Shown piece by piece: positions 34,902 through 43,993 of a stretch of 64,000 nt of DNA (the stretch's first letter is position 1; each line of letters opens with the position of its first letter). Below the pieces are notes generated by a model. The model was given only the letters and a program-made list of their open reading frames with translations. It was not told the origin of the DNA and made no database searches. The DNA is taken from assembly GCA_964487565.1 (NCBI GenBank), contig CAZARN010000003.1, positions 124,001 to 188,000 on the forward strand, written 5' to 3'. The stretch is from Phil1 sp964487565 (GTDB taxonomy: Bacteria > Bacillota > Clostridia > Christensenellales > CAG-138). A program made the position numbers and the translations under genes.

Positions 34902-36908
34902 ATGATGAAAAAGCTACTTGCATTGGTCCTGTGCCTTGCTATGCTCGCAAGCCTTGCGGCATGTGCTCAGGGTTCGACCGATGAACCCGCCGCGGGCGGA
35001 GAGACTGCCGGCGTGACTGCCGGCGGCGAAACTGCCGCAGCGACGGCCGGCCCCGAAACGACCGCTGAACCCGAAAGCGACCTGTATGTTGCGGACGGCA
35101 CCTTCCGTTATGTTTACGCTTCGGAAGTGGGCACGCTCAACTACATAAAGACCGGCACCACCGCGGACATGAAGCCCGGCGCCAATTTCGTCGATACGCT
35201 CATCGAGTATGATGAGTACGGCGTTGTCAAGCCCTGCCTCGCGCTCGACTGGAGCACATCCGAGGACGGCCTCGTATGGACGCTCAACCTCAGACAGGGC
35301 GTGAAGTGGTACACCTGCGATCTCGAGGAGTACGGCGAGACCACCGCGAACGATTTCGTTTATGCGATCAAGTGGATACTCGATCCCGCCAACGAGTCCT
35401 CAAACGTTGACCTCGTGTGCTCCGTTATCAAGAACGCGCGTGAATACTATGACGGCACCATCACTGATTTTGCAGAGGTCGGCGTCAAGGCGCTTGACGA
35501 TTATACCCTTGAATATACCCTCAGCGACAACTGCCCGTATTTCCTTTCGATGCTCAGCTATGTCGCCTTCATGCCGATGAACGAGCAGTTCGCGCTTGAG
35601 TGCGGCGAGCTTCTGGGCACCAGCCGCGACACGCTGCTTTACAACGGCGCATATTACTGCACGAGCTTCGAGCCGCAGAGCGAGTTCGTTTGGGAGCGCA
35701 ATCCGAATTACTGGGATGTTGAGAACGTTCACATCAAGACCGTCTCCGGCAGATACAACGCCGAGGCCGAAGCGCTTGCGCCTGAGATGTATCTGCGCGG
35801 CGAAATTGACGAAGCCCAGATCCCCGTGGATATCCTCGCCTCCTGGATGGCGGACAACGCGACCAGCTCCATCGTGCGCCCGAACAGGCACACCTATGAC
35901 GCGATGTGGTGGTTCTTCGATTTCGATCCGCATTTCGACGAGCCGTATGACAACGATAACTTCAAGCTTGCCGTCAACAACAAGGCATGGCGTCTTTCCA
36001 TCGTTTACGGTCTTGACAGGCTCAAAGCGATGAACTGCTATGATCCGTACAGCCCCGAGGAATACATGATGAACACCGTCACCCCACCGGATTTCGTATC
36101 CGCGAACGGGCTTGACTTCACCGTGACGGGCGAGCTTGAGACCGTCACCAACACCGACTGGTTCCAGAGCGAGACCGCCCTCCAGTACAAGGAGCAGGCG
36201 ATATCCGAGCTGACGGCGGCCGGCTGCGTGTTCCCGGTTGTTATCCCGTATTATTACCGTGTGGATCAGGCCAACCAGGATCTTGTGGCGCAGGTCGTCG
36301 AGCAGCAGCTCGAAGGGCTCCTCGGCACTGATTACATCGACATCGTGCCCATCGCCGGCCCTGCCAACAACTATAACTCCGAAGTGCGCGACGCGGGCAA
36401 GTACGGCTTTATGGAAGAAGGCTGGGGCCCGGATTACGCCGATCCTTACACCTATGCGGAGCCGTGGGGCCTTTCCTGGAGCTACAACAACCGCTCCATG
36501 TGCACGCAGCAGGAATACCTTACCGGATATGTTTACACCCAGGCCGACTATGACAACGGCGTGATCGACGACGAGACCTATGTCGGTCAGCAGCAGCAGA
36601 TATACGACAAGATGGTGCAGGAAGCGCAGGCCGAGAAGACGGATCTTGCAAAGCGCTATGAGCTTTTTGCAAAAGCCGAAGCATGGCTCATCAACGAGGG
36701 CATCGTGATCCCGTTCCGCGTGTTCTCCTCCGGCTATGTTGCGAGCAAGCTCACCGTGTTCGACGGCGAGTATTCCTCCTTCGGCGTGTCGTCCATGCGC
36801 TACAAGGGCAAGAATCTGCTCAAGGAAGCGATGAGCCTTGATGAATATCAGGCACAGTACAGCGCCTGGCAGACCGGGCGCGAAGCAGCGCTTGCAAACG
36901 CCGAATAA
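34902..36908 (+). CDS. Peptide-type ABC transporter substrate-binding lipoprotein (SBP family 5)
   Basis: 668 residues, long for the family. The lipoprotein signal (MLASLAACAQG) is followed by an Ala/Gly/Thr/Glu-rich linker and then the family 5 fold: LRQGVKWYTCDLEEYGE, TANDFVYAIKWILDP, and AYYCTSFEPQSEFVWERNPN. Family 5 proteins bind oligopeptides, dipeptides, nickel or oligosaccharides. It begins the importer operon with two permeases and two ATPases. Start ATG at 34902 (or 34905) follows AGGA. The cargo cannot be told from sequence; the downstream amino-sugar genes hint at a muropeptide or chitooligosaccharide. Confidence 0.93.
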   Translation: MMKKLLALVLCLAMLASLAACAQGSTDEPAAGGETAGVTAGGETAAATAGPETTAEPESDLYVADGTFRYVYASEVGTLNYIKTGTTADMKPGANFVDTLIEYDEYGVVKPCLALDWSTSEDGLVWTLNLRQGVKWYTCDLEEYGETTANDFVYAIKWILDPANESSNVDLVCSVIKNAREYYDGTITDFAEVGVKALDDYTLEYTLSDNCPYFLSMLSYVAFMPMNEQFALECGELLGTSRDTLLYNGAYYCTSFEPQSEFVWERNPNYWDVENVHIKTVSGRYNAEAEALAPEMYLRGEIDEAQIPVDILASWMADNATSSIVRPNRHTYDAMWWFFDFDPHFDEPYDNDNFKLAVNNKAWRLSIVYGLDRLKAMNCYDPYSPEEYMMNTVTPPDFVSANGLDFTVTGELETVTNTDWFQSETALQYKEQAISELTAAGCVFPVVIPYYYRVDQANQDLVAQVVEQQLEGLLGTDYIDIVPIAGPANNYNSEVRDAGKYGFMEEGWGPDYADPYTYAEPWGLSWSYNNRSMCTQQEYLTGYVYTQADYDNGVIDDETYVGQQQQIYDKMVQEAQAEKTDLAKRYELFAKAEAWLINEGIVIPFRVFSSGYVASKLTVFDGEYSSFGVSSMRYKGKNLLKEAMSLDEYQAQYSAWQTGREAALANAE

Positions 36909-36933
36909 CACATAACAACACTCCCTTGTGATA

Positions 36934-36986
36934 CGCGGGAGGGGGCAGCGGCGGGGGCCTTTGCCCCGGCAGGGCCTCCCCCCGCG
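36934..36986 (+). other. Large hairpin between binding protein and permease genes
   Basis: CGCGGGAGG...  and CCTCCCCCCGCG pair at the base and GGGGC/GCCCC pair inside. There is no T-run, so it is more likely an mRNA-stabilising 3' end or partial terminator that keeps the binding protein in excess over the permeases. Confidence 0.6.
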
Positions 36987-37020
36987 TTCTGTACCGTTGC
37001 GTTATTTATGGAAAGGGAAC

Positions 37021-37040
37021 GCCCCGCGTAAAGCCGGGGC
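37021..37040 (+). other. Small hairpin before the first permease start
   Basis: GCCCCG and CGGGGC, six perfect pairs with an 8-nt loop, end 13 nt before the ATG. The only Shine-Dalgarno-like bases (GGGGCGGGG) partly fall in the stem, so it may lower permease translation. Confidence 0.45.
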
Positions 37041-37053
37041 GGGGTATGCCGCA

Positions 37054-37998
37054 ATGCTCAAATATATCGGCAAGCGCACGCTGGGCGCGATTTTATCGCT
37101 GCTCGTCGTCGTGTCGCTCATATTCGTCCTGCTTCGCATGATGCCCCTCGAGGGGTATTTCGGCGCGGAGTACGACAAGCTCAGCCCCGAGGTCCGCGCG
37201 AGCATGCTCGCCGAAAAGGGACTCGACCAGCCGATCGTCGTTCAGCTCGCACAGTTTTACAAGGGGCTTTTGCACGGCGATCTCGGCGTTTCGTGGATAT
37301 ACCGCGAAAACTATCCGATAACCAAAATACTCGAATCGAAAATACCCGTTTCGCTGCGTATCGGCCTGATCTCCATGGCGGTATCTATACTCATCGGCAT
37401 ACCGCTCGGCATAATGATGGCGCGCAGCAACGGCAAATTGGGCGATAAGCTCGGCACGGGCTTCATCGTCGTCATAGAAGCGCTGCCGGGGGCGGTGCTG
37501 CTCCTTTTCGTTCAACTTTATTTTTCAAGCTGGCTCAAGCTGCCGCTCCTGTTCGACAAAAACAACTGGGTATCATGGATACTGCCTGTCGTGTCCATAT
37601 CGCTTATCAGCATCTCGACATACGCGATGTGGATGCGCCGTTATATGATCGACAACATGAACATGGATTACGTCAAGCTCGCCCGCGCGAAGGGCGCGTC
37701 GGAGGGCAGGATAATGCGGCGGCACCTTTTCAAAAACGCGTTCGTGCCGATGGCGCAGTTTTTGCCCGACTCCGTGCTTTCAACGATAATCGGCTCCATC
37801 TATGTGGAGCATCTGTATTCCATACCCGGGACAGGCGGCCTTTTGATCGACGTCATCCAGCGTCAGGACAACACCATGGTTCAGGCGCTCGTCATCATAT
37901 ATGCCGCGATAGGCATCATTGGCATGTTCCTCGGCGATGTGCTCATGGCGCTGCTCGATCCGCGCATCAGCTTCACAAAGAAAGGGGATGACCGTTGA
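37054..37998 (+). CDS. Peptide-type ABC transporter permease (DppB/OppB-like)
   Basis: 314 residues. N-terminal helix, a periplasmic-type loop with LSPEVRASMLAEKGLDQPIVVQ, and the permease signature region DYVKLARAKGASEGRIMRRHLFKNA with YSIPGTGGLLIDVI. An upstream in-frame extension is rejected because it crosses the intergenic hairpins. The ribosome binding site is weak. The stop overlaps the next start by one nt (TGATG). Confidence 0.93.
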   Translation: MLKYIGKRTLGAILSLLVVVSLIFVLLRMMPLEGYFGAEYDKLSPEVRASMLAEKGLDQPIVVQLAQFYKGLLHGDLGVSWIYRENYPITKILESKIPVSLRIGLISMAVSILIGIPLGIMMARSNGKLGDKLGTGFIVVIEALPGAVLLLFVQLYFSSWLKLPLLFDKNNWVSWILPVVSISLISISTYAMWMRRYMIDNMNMDYVKLARAKGASEGRIMRRHLFKNAFVPMAQFLPDSVLSTIIGSIYVEHLYSIPGTGGLLIDVIQRQDNTMVQALVIIYAAIGIIGMFLGDVLMALLDPRISFTKKGDDR

Positions 37999-39083
37999 TG
38001 GCAAGAAAGAAATGGAATCCTCAGTTCCGAAGGATGGAGGAGTTCAACGATCATGTCGAAGAAGGCCTGCGCCGCGAAGCGTCACTGAAAAAGAAGGCCG
38101 CGCAGCCCGTGATCGACACAGTGGATCTTTCCCCCGAGGAGGTCGCGGCGCTTGATCCCGCGGTGTTCAGAAGGGCGAGCTTCGACGAAGCAAACGCCGA
38201 GCGCGCGGGGTATTCGAATTATTCCTACTGGGCGAGCACCTTCAGGAACTTCTGGCGCAACAAGGTCGCGCGCGTGCTGATCGTCGCGCTGCTTGCGGTG
38301 CTTCTCTTCGCGTTCATACAGCCTGTATTGCCCGGACAGAAGGATGCGTATACCATCAACAACGATCCGACGTCCGGCCTTCAGCTCATGAATCTGCCGC
38401 CTTCTTCGGAATACTGGTTCGGCACGAACGCCATCGGTCAGGATCTGTGGTCAAGGGTCTGGGCGGGCACGCGGACCTCGCTCATGATAGGGCTCATCGT
38501 CGCCTTTTCGGATCTCGTGTTCGGCATACTGATAGGCATGATATGGGGCTATGTGAGGAAGCTCGACAAGGTGATGACCGAAATATACAACGTCATCAGC
38601 AACATACCGCAAACGCTTATCCTCATCCTTGTAAGCTATATATTGAGGCCCAGCATGTCCACGATAATCATCTCAATGTGCGTTGTGGGCTGGATGGCGA
38701 TGGCGCGCTTCATCAGGAATCAGGTCGTCATATTCCGCGACAGGGATTTCAATCTCGCCTCCCGCTGCCTCGGCACGGGGACCTTCCGCATCATCGTGCG
38801 CAACCTTCTTCCTCAGATGGTATCGGTCATCATGCTTGAAACGGCGCTTGCGATTCCGGGCGCGATCGGCGACGAGGTGTTCCTGACATATATCGGCCTC
38901 GGCCTTCCCACGTCGCAGGCGTCGCTTGGCAACCTCGTCGAAGCCGGCCGCGTGCTGATGATGCAAAGAACGTTGCGTTATCAGCTCATTTTCCCGGCGG
39001 CGGTGGTCGCGTTCATAACGATCGCGTTCTATATAATCGGCAACGCCTTCTCCGACGCCGCCGATCCGCGGAACCATGTTTGA
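37998..39083 (+). CDS. Peptide-type ABC transporter permease (DppC/OppC-like)
   Basis: 361 residues. About 90 polar N-terminal residues precede the first helix, longer than in most OppC proteins. The usual features follow: PSSEYWFGTNAIGQDLWSRV, then RFIRNQVVIFRDRDFNLASR and the EAA-loop. GGGGATGACCG before the ATG acts as ribosome site. Confidence 0.93.
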   Translation: MARKKWNPQFRRMEEFNDHVEEGLRREASLKKKAAQPVIDTVDLSPEEVAALDPAVFRRASFDEANAERAGYSNYSYWASTFRNFWRNKVARVLIVALLAVLLFAFIQPVLPGQKDAYTINNDPTSGLQLMNLPPSSEYWFGTNAIGQDLWSRVWAGTRTSLMIGLIVAFSDLVFGILIGMIWGYVRKLDKVMTEIYNVISNIPQTLILILVSYILRPSMSTIIISMCVVGWMAMARFIRNQVVIFRDRDFNLASRCLGTGTFRIIVRNLLPQMVSVIMLETALAIPGAIGDEVFLTYIGLGLPTSQASLGNLVEAGRVLMMQRTLRYQLIFPAAVVAFITIAFYIIGNAFSDAADPRNHV

Positions 39084-39093
39084 GGAGGTGTGA

Positions 39094-40152
39094 ATGATGG
39101 AAGAAAGAGAAATCATACTCTCCGTGAAGGATCTCAACGTCAAATTCAGCCTGCGCGGGCGCGATCTGCACGCGATAAGGGGGATATCGCTCGACGTGTA
39201 CAAGGGCGAAAGCCTCGCGATCGTCGGCGAATCAGGCTCCGGCAAATCGGTGCTCACGAAGAACTTCATCGGTCTTCTTGACAAGAACGGCAGGATAGAA
39301 TCCGGCGAGATACTCTTTGAGGGCATGGACCTTGCGAAGTTCAAGACCGCGCGCGAATGGGCGAAGATACGCGGCAGGAAGATCGCGATGGTCATGCAGG
39401 ACCCGATGACGAGCCTCAATCCGCTCAAGAGCATAGGCTGGCAGATAAGCGAGGCGCTCATACTCAATCAGGGCATGAACAAGGCCGAGGCCAAGGCCCG
39501 CGCGATCGAAATATTGGGCGACGTGGGCATAAGCGAGGCGGAAAGACGCTACGACCAGTATCCGCATGAGTTTTCGGGCGGGATGAGGCAAAGGGTCGTC
39601 ATCGCCATCGCCGTGGCGTGCGGCCCGGAAATACTCATCTGCGACGAACCGACGACCGCCCTTGACGTGACGATCCAGGCGCAGATACTGGACCTCATCA
39701 AGGATCTCAAAAAGCGGTATTCCATGACGACGATCTACATCACGCACGATCTCGGCGTGGTGGCGAACGTGGCCGACCGCATCGCGGTGATGTATGCCGG
39801 GGATATCGTTGAGATAGGCACCGCGGAGGAAGTGTTCTTCGATCCGCGCCATCCGTACACATGGGCGCTGCTTTCAAGCCTGCCTCAGCTTGGCGAGAAG
39901 GGCCGCGAGCTGTTTTCCATAAAGGGCACGCCCCCGAGCCTTTTCGGCGTGATAAAGGGCGACGCCTTCGCGCCGCGCAATCCGCAGGCGCTCGAGATAG
40001 ACTTCATGGCACGCCCGCCGTATTTTGACGTGACGCCGACGCACAGGGCAAAAACCTGGCTGCTCGATCCGCGCGCGCCGAAAACGGAGCCGCCGGAGGT
40101 GATAAAAGGCTTGAGGTATCTCGGAACGGATACGAAGGAGGCCGAATTATGA
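39094..40152 (+). CDS. Peptide-type ABC transporter ATPase (DppD/OppD-like)
   Basis: 352 residues. Walker A GESGSGKSVL near residue 47, the signature FSGGMRQRV near residue 163, Walker B LICDEPTTALD, and the OppD C-terminal region with RHPYTWALLSSLP. Two ATGs at 39094 and 39097; GAGGAGGTG lies upstream. The last four nt overlap the next gene (ATGA). Confidence 0.95.
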   Translation: MMEEREIILSVKDLNVKFSLRGRDLHAIRGISLDVYKGESLAIVGESGSGKSVLTKNFIGLLDKNGRIESGEILFEGMDLAKFKTAREWAKIRGRKIAMVMQDPMTSLNPLKSIGWQISEALILNQGMNKAEAKARAIEILGDVGISEAERRYDQYPHEFSGGMRQRVVIAIAVACGPEILICDEPTTALDVTIQAQILDLIKDLKKRYSMTTIYITHDLGVVANVADRIAVMYAGDIVEIGTAEEVFFDPRHPYTWALLSSLPQLGEKGRELFSIKGTPPSLFGVIKGDAFAPRNPQALEIDFMARPPYFDVTPTHRAKTWLLDPRAPKTEPPEVIKGLRYLGTDTKEAEL

Positions 40153-41126
40153 GCTATCGCGATAATATAAAAAGCCGCGAGCCGCTTGTGTCGGTGCGCA
40201 ATATGGACGTCACATTCGGCAGCGGAAGGAATGCGTTCAAGGCCGTCAGCAACGTGAGCTTCAACATATACAGGGGCGAGACGTTCGGCCTTGTGGGGGA
40301 ATCCGGTTCCGGCAAAACGACGATAGGGCGCGCCATAATAAGGATCAATCCTCTCAGCGCAGGCAGCGTGCTTTATGACGGGGAGTGCATATCGGGCAGG
40401 ATATCGCGCGAGCTTGACCGGCGTGTGATCGAAAAAATGCAGATGATATTTCAGGACCCGATGGCGAGCCTCAACGAGCGCGCGAAGGTGGACTATATCG
40501 TCTCCGAAGGGCTTATAAGCGTGGACAGAAAAATGAGCCGCGAGGAACGCGAAAAAAAGGTTACGGACGCGCTGCTCGACGTCGGTCTTCTGCCGGAATT
40601 CGCGTCCCGCTTCCCGCACGAGTTTTCGGGCGGTCAGCGGCAGAGGATAGGCATCGCGCGCTGCCTTGTGATGAACCCGGAATTCATCATCGCGGACGAG
40701 CCGATTTCGGCCCTCGATGTTTCCGTGCGCGCGCAGGTGCTCAACCTCATGGCGAAGCTCCAGCAGGAGCGCGGACTCACCTACCTTTTCATCGCGCACG
40801 ATCTTTCCGTGATGCGCTTCATCACAAACCGCATCGCGGTCATTTACAAGGGCGTGATCGTGGAGCTTGCGGATACCGCCACGCTTTTCGCGCATCCGCT
40901 GCATCCTTACACAAAGGCGCTGCTTTCGGCCGTGCCGGTGCCGAATCCCCTTGTCGAGCGCGAAAAACGCATCGTCGTTTACGATCCCGCGTGTCACGCT
41001 TACGCGCAGGATGAGAAAATACTTTGGGCGGAGATCGAGGCAGACCATTTTGTGCGGGGCAGCGAACGCGAGCTTGATGAATATGAAACCCGGCTTGCGC
41101 ATATGAGCGCACAGACTGTAAAATAA
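40149..41126 (+). CDS. Peptide-type ABC transporter ATPase (DppF/OppF-like)
   Basis: 325 residues. Walker A GESGSGKTTIG near residue 49, signature FSGGQRQRIG near residue 160, Walker B IIADEPISALD, and the C-terminal HPYTKALLSAVP. The C-terminal cysteine motif seen in some OppF proteins is reduced to one Cys. It closes the importer; 50 nt later the ROK regulator starts with no terminator between. Confidence 0.95.
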   Translation: MSYRDNIKSREPLVSVRNMDVTFGSGRNAFKAVSNVSFNIYRGETFGLVGESGSGKTTIGRAIIRINPLSAGSVLYDGECISGRISRELDRRVIEKMQMIFQDPMASLNERAKVDYIVSEGLISVDRKMSREEREKKVTDALLDVGLLPEFASRFPHEFSGGQRQRIGIARCLVMNPEFIIADEPISALDVSVRAQVLNLMAKLQQERGLTYLFIAHDLSVMRFITNRIAVIYKGVIVELADTATLFAHPLHPYTKALLSAVPVPNPLVEREKRIVVYDPACHAYAQDEKILWAEIEADHFVRGSERELDEYETRLAHMSAQTVK

Positions 41127-41176
41127 AGGAAGTTATTCCCGGACATTTTTTTCACGAAGCGCGCATGAGGTGAAGT

Positions 41177-42400
41177 ATGTATCAGGTTTCGGCAAGATCG
41201 CAGACGGATATGAAGCTGCACAATCTGAAGCTCGTCTACGACATGATAAAAAACGAAAGCCCCATTTCAAGGGCGGCCATCGCAAAGCGAAGCGGCCTTT
41301 CGGCCACAAGCATGACGCGGATAATCGGCCGTCTTATCGCGGCGGGTCTTGTGAGCGAACGCTCCACCGCGGCAAACGAGGGCAAGGGCAGACCGGGCAC
41401 GATGCTCGATATCCGCGCGGATGCGGGCATGTGCCTTTGCATTGACGCGACGGTCAACCGCAGCAAGGTCGCGCTGATCGATCTTGCAAACACCATATGC
41501 GCTTACCGCGAAATACTTATCCCGGCGAAAACGGATTTCAGGGACGTCGTGCGCGAGCTTGACGCGCTCCTTCCGGAGCTTTGCCGCGAGGCGGGCGTCG
41601 ACCGCCGCCGCGTGCTGTGCTGCGGGATGAGCGTATCGGGCCATGTTATACAGCAGACGGGCTTCATCGCGGCTTCAAGTCAGTTTGAATGGTTTGACAT
41701 CGAGGCGGGACGCATACTTGAAAGCGTGCTTTCCATGCCGGCTTATGTTGAAAACGACTGTAAGGCCGCCCTTATCGGCGAGGAAACGCTGCTCGACAAC
41801 GAGGCGCGCCGCAGCGCCAACATCGCGTATATCAAGCTTGGCTGGTGCGGCGTGGGCAGCGCGGCCATAATCGACGGCAGGCTCGTGCGCGGCAGCCGCA
41901 ACGCGGCGGGCGAGGTTGGCCATTTTTCGGCCATGCCGGAGGGCGACGTTGAAAAATGCGAGCACAGGGGCTGCTTTGAAAACGTGATAAGCGAGGCGGC
42001 CGTGGTGGCGCGCGCGCAACGCGTCAACGCTTCATACGGCTCGCTTGAGCGCATCAACGAAGGCCTTGCCGCGGGCGACGGGCGTCTTCGCGCATTGATC
42101 GACGAGGTGTGCGAGTATATCGCCATCGCGATCAACGATATATCCTGCGCGTACAACCCGGATACAATCGTGCTCAACGGCAACCTTGTGGCCGGGTGCG
42201 ATTACTGCATGCGCGCGGTGCGCAGATATCTTGCGCACAGACTGCTCAAGTCCGTTCAACCCAACCTCACCGTGCGACTTTCAAAAAAAGGCACAAACGC
42301 CGGACTGTACGGAATAGGCTGCATCGCCGTGGAGGCGGCGGTCAGGCGTTTGCTGGCATCAACGGAGGAGACCGAAGAGAAAAATGCGAATATTTTGTGA
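41177..42400 (+). CDS. ROK family transcriptional regulator (NagC-like)
   Basis: 407 residues. Residues 15-75 form a winged helix (SPISRAAIAKRSGLSATSMT), followed by the ROK sugar-kinase fold with RNAAGEVGHFSAMP near residue 245 and a zinc-type CEHRGCFENVISE segment. The second cysteine pair of the usual ROK zinc motif is altered (CEHRGC rather than CxCGxxGC). It is followed by nagB with a 17-nt overlap, so N-acetylglucosamine or its phosphate is a likely effector. Confidence 0.92.
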   Translation: MYQVSARSQTDMKLHNLKLVYDMIKNESPISRAAIAKRSGLSATSMTRIIGRLIAAGLVSERSTAANEGKGRPGTMLDIRADAGMCLCIDATVNRSKVALIDLANTICAYREILIPAKTDFRDVVRELDALLPELCREAGVDRRRVLCCGMSVSGHVIQQTGFIAASSQFEWFDIEAGRILESVLSMPAYVENDCKAALIGEETLLDNEARRSANIAYIKLGWCGVGSAAIIDGRLVRGSRNAAGEVGHFSAMPEGDVEKCEHRGCFENVISEAAVVARAQRVNASYGSLERINEGLAAGDGRLRALIDEVCEYIAIAINDISCAYNPDTIVLNGNLVAGCDYCMRAVRRYLAHRLLKSVQPNLTVRLSKKGTNAGLYGIGCIAVEAAVRRLLASTEETEEKNANIL

Positions 42401-43103
42401 GAAGGATTACGTTTCACTTTCCCGCCGCGCGGCGAATATCATAATCGGCGCCGTGAACAAAAAACCGGATTGCGTGCTTGGCCTTGCAACGGGTTCGACG
42501 CCCATCGGCGTTTACGACATGCTCTCGTCAGCCTGCGCCGCAGGCAGGGTGTCGTTTGCGCGGGTGCGCACGGTCAACCTTGACGAGTATATGGGTCTTG
42601 CCGCGGGCGACCCCGCGAGTTATCGCGCGTTCATGAACGAGCATCTTTTCCGGCGCATAGATATCGATATCGCGAACACACATATCCCCGATGCGTCAGC
42701 GGGGGATGAGAACATCAGGTGCGCGCGTTACGACGCGCTCATCGAATCGCTCGGCGGCGTCGACCTTCAGCTGCTTGGCATAGGCCGCAACGGCCACATC
42801 GGCTTCAACGAGCCGTCGCCGTATTTTTCGGTCGGCACGCATGAAGTGGAGCTTTCGCAAAGCACGAGACGCGCGAACGCCGCGTTTTTCGGCAACGACG
42901 AGAACGCGGTGCCGAAAAGCGCGATAACCATGGGCATCGGCGGCATAATGAAGGCGCGCAGCATATTGCTGCTCGCTTCCGGCGAGGCCAAACGGGAAGC
43001 CCTTACGCGGGCTGTACGCGGCAACGTCGATCCGATGGTTCCTGCGAGCGTGCTGCAGCTTCACGGCGATGCATGCGTAATATGCGATTTCCAAATTGAT
43101 TGA
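42384..43103 (+). CDS. nagB: Glucosamine-6-phosphate deaminase
   Basis: 239 residues, usual for Firmicute NagB. Motifs: GLATGSTPIG (residues 32-41), NLDEYMGL with the catalytic Asp, and GIGRNGHIGFNEP with the catalytic His/Glu region. It converts glucosamine-6-phosphate to fructose-6-phosphate and ammonia. The start lies inside the ROK gene (17-nt overlap), so the two are coupled. Confidence 0.97.
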   Translation: MRIFCEKDYVSLSRRAANIIIGAVNKKPDCVLGLATGSTPIGVYDMLSSACAAGRVSFARVRTVNLDEYMGLAAGDPASYRAFMNEHLFRRIDIDIANTHIPDASAGDENIRCARYDALIESLGGVDLQLLGIGRNGHIGFNEPSPYFSVGTHEVELSQSTRRANAAFFGNDENAVPKSAITMGIGGIMKARSILLLASGEAKREALTRAVRGNVDPMVPASVLQLHGDACVICDFQID

Positions 43104-43127
43104 GTTTCAGAACAGGGGGGATTACAT

Positions 43128-43952
43128 ATGGAAAAACAATACAGGGTCCTCAGCATCGGCGCCCATCCGGACGATGCGGACACGAGCGCGGGCGGGCTTT
43201 TGCTCAAACTGCGCGACGCCGGCTGGGAGGTGCGGCTCCTCTCTGTCACGGACGGCAGCGCCGGGACATACGATCTCAACGTGACGCGCGCGCAGCTTGC
43301 GGCGCGCCGCCGGGCGGAGGCCGAAGCTTCCGGCAGGATATTCGGCGGACGGTACGACGTGATGGACAACGAGGACGGAAGGCTGCTGCCGACGCTTGCG
43401 CTGCGCGAGGAACTCATCCGCTATATCCGCCGCTTCGCGCCGGACGTGATCCTCACGAACAGGCCGAACGATTATCACGCGGATCACAGGAGCACTTCGC
43501 TTCTCGTGCAGGATGCGTCGTTCCTGCTCACCGTGCCCCGCGTTTGCGACGATACGAAATATCTCAACCACACCCCGGCGATACTCTTCTGGGGCGACGG
43601 CTTCAAAAAACCGTACCCGTTCGAGCGGGATATATTGGTTCCCGTTTCGCAAAAGCGCGTGGACGATCTTGCCATGATAGCCTCGTGCCACGAGTGCCAG
43701 TATTTCGATTGGATGTATTGGCCGGATCATACGGATAAGATCGCGTGGCCGCGCGAGAAGCAGGTCGCGGATCTTGCCGCGCGCTACCGCAGGGGACTTG
43801 CGCAGGTGAGGGACGAGGCGGAAGATGCGCTCACTGCGAAATACGGCGCCGATACCGCCGCGCTGATCACGCATCTCGAGTGCTTTGAGATAAGCGAGTA
43901 CGGCGAAGCGCCGTGCGCGGAATTCCTGAGGGTCGCAGAGGCGGCTGAATGA
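43128..43952 (+). CDS. PIG-L family deacetylase
   Basis: 274 residues. The zinc motif AHPDDAD is at residues 12-18, with the third ligand region NDYHADHRST near residue 115. PIG-L enzymes remove acetyl from N-acetylglucosamine-type substrates; archaeal diacetylchitobiose deacetylase is in this family. It lies 24 nt after nagB behind AGGGGGGATT, so the pair probably supply deacetylation and deamination of amino sugars. Confidence 0.92.
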   Translation: MEKQYRVLSIGAHPDDADTSAGGLLLKLRDAGWEVRLLSVTDGSAGTYDLNVTRAQLAARRRAEAEASGRIFGGRYDVMDNEDGRLLPTLALREELIRYIRRFAPDVILTNRPNDYHADHRSTSLLVQDASFLLTVPRVCDDTKYLNHTPAILFWGDGFKKPYPFERDILVPVSQKRVDDLAMIASCHECQYFDWMYWPDHTDKIAWPREKQVADLAARYRRGLAQVRDEAEDALTAKYGADTAALITHLECFEISEYGEAPCAEFLRVAEAAE

Positions 43953-43959
43953 AAACGGC

Positions 43960-43990
43960 GCGGGGACGCATGAAGCGTCCCCGCTTTTTT
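43960..43990 (+). terminator. Terminator of the importer/amino-sugar gene run
   Basis: GCGGGGACGC and GCGTCCCCGC, perfect 10-bp stem with loop ATGAA, then TTTTTT. It ends the plus-strand run that starts at the importer promoter; the convergent lyase gene ends four nt later. Confidence 0.92.
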
Positions 43991-43993
43991 CTT

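Noticed and set aside
35400..36911. 503-codon minus-strand open frame opposite the substrate-binding protein gene
   Set aside because: Shadow of the real gene caused by codon bias in GC-rich DNA; no ribosome site and no recognisable motif.
36909..37053. Intergenic region as coding extension of the first permease
   Set aside because: The upstream in-frame sequence crosses two hairpins and encodes an Arg/Gly-rich tail unlike the family N-terminus.
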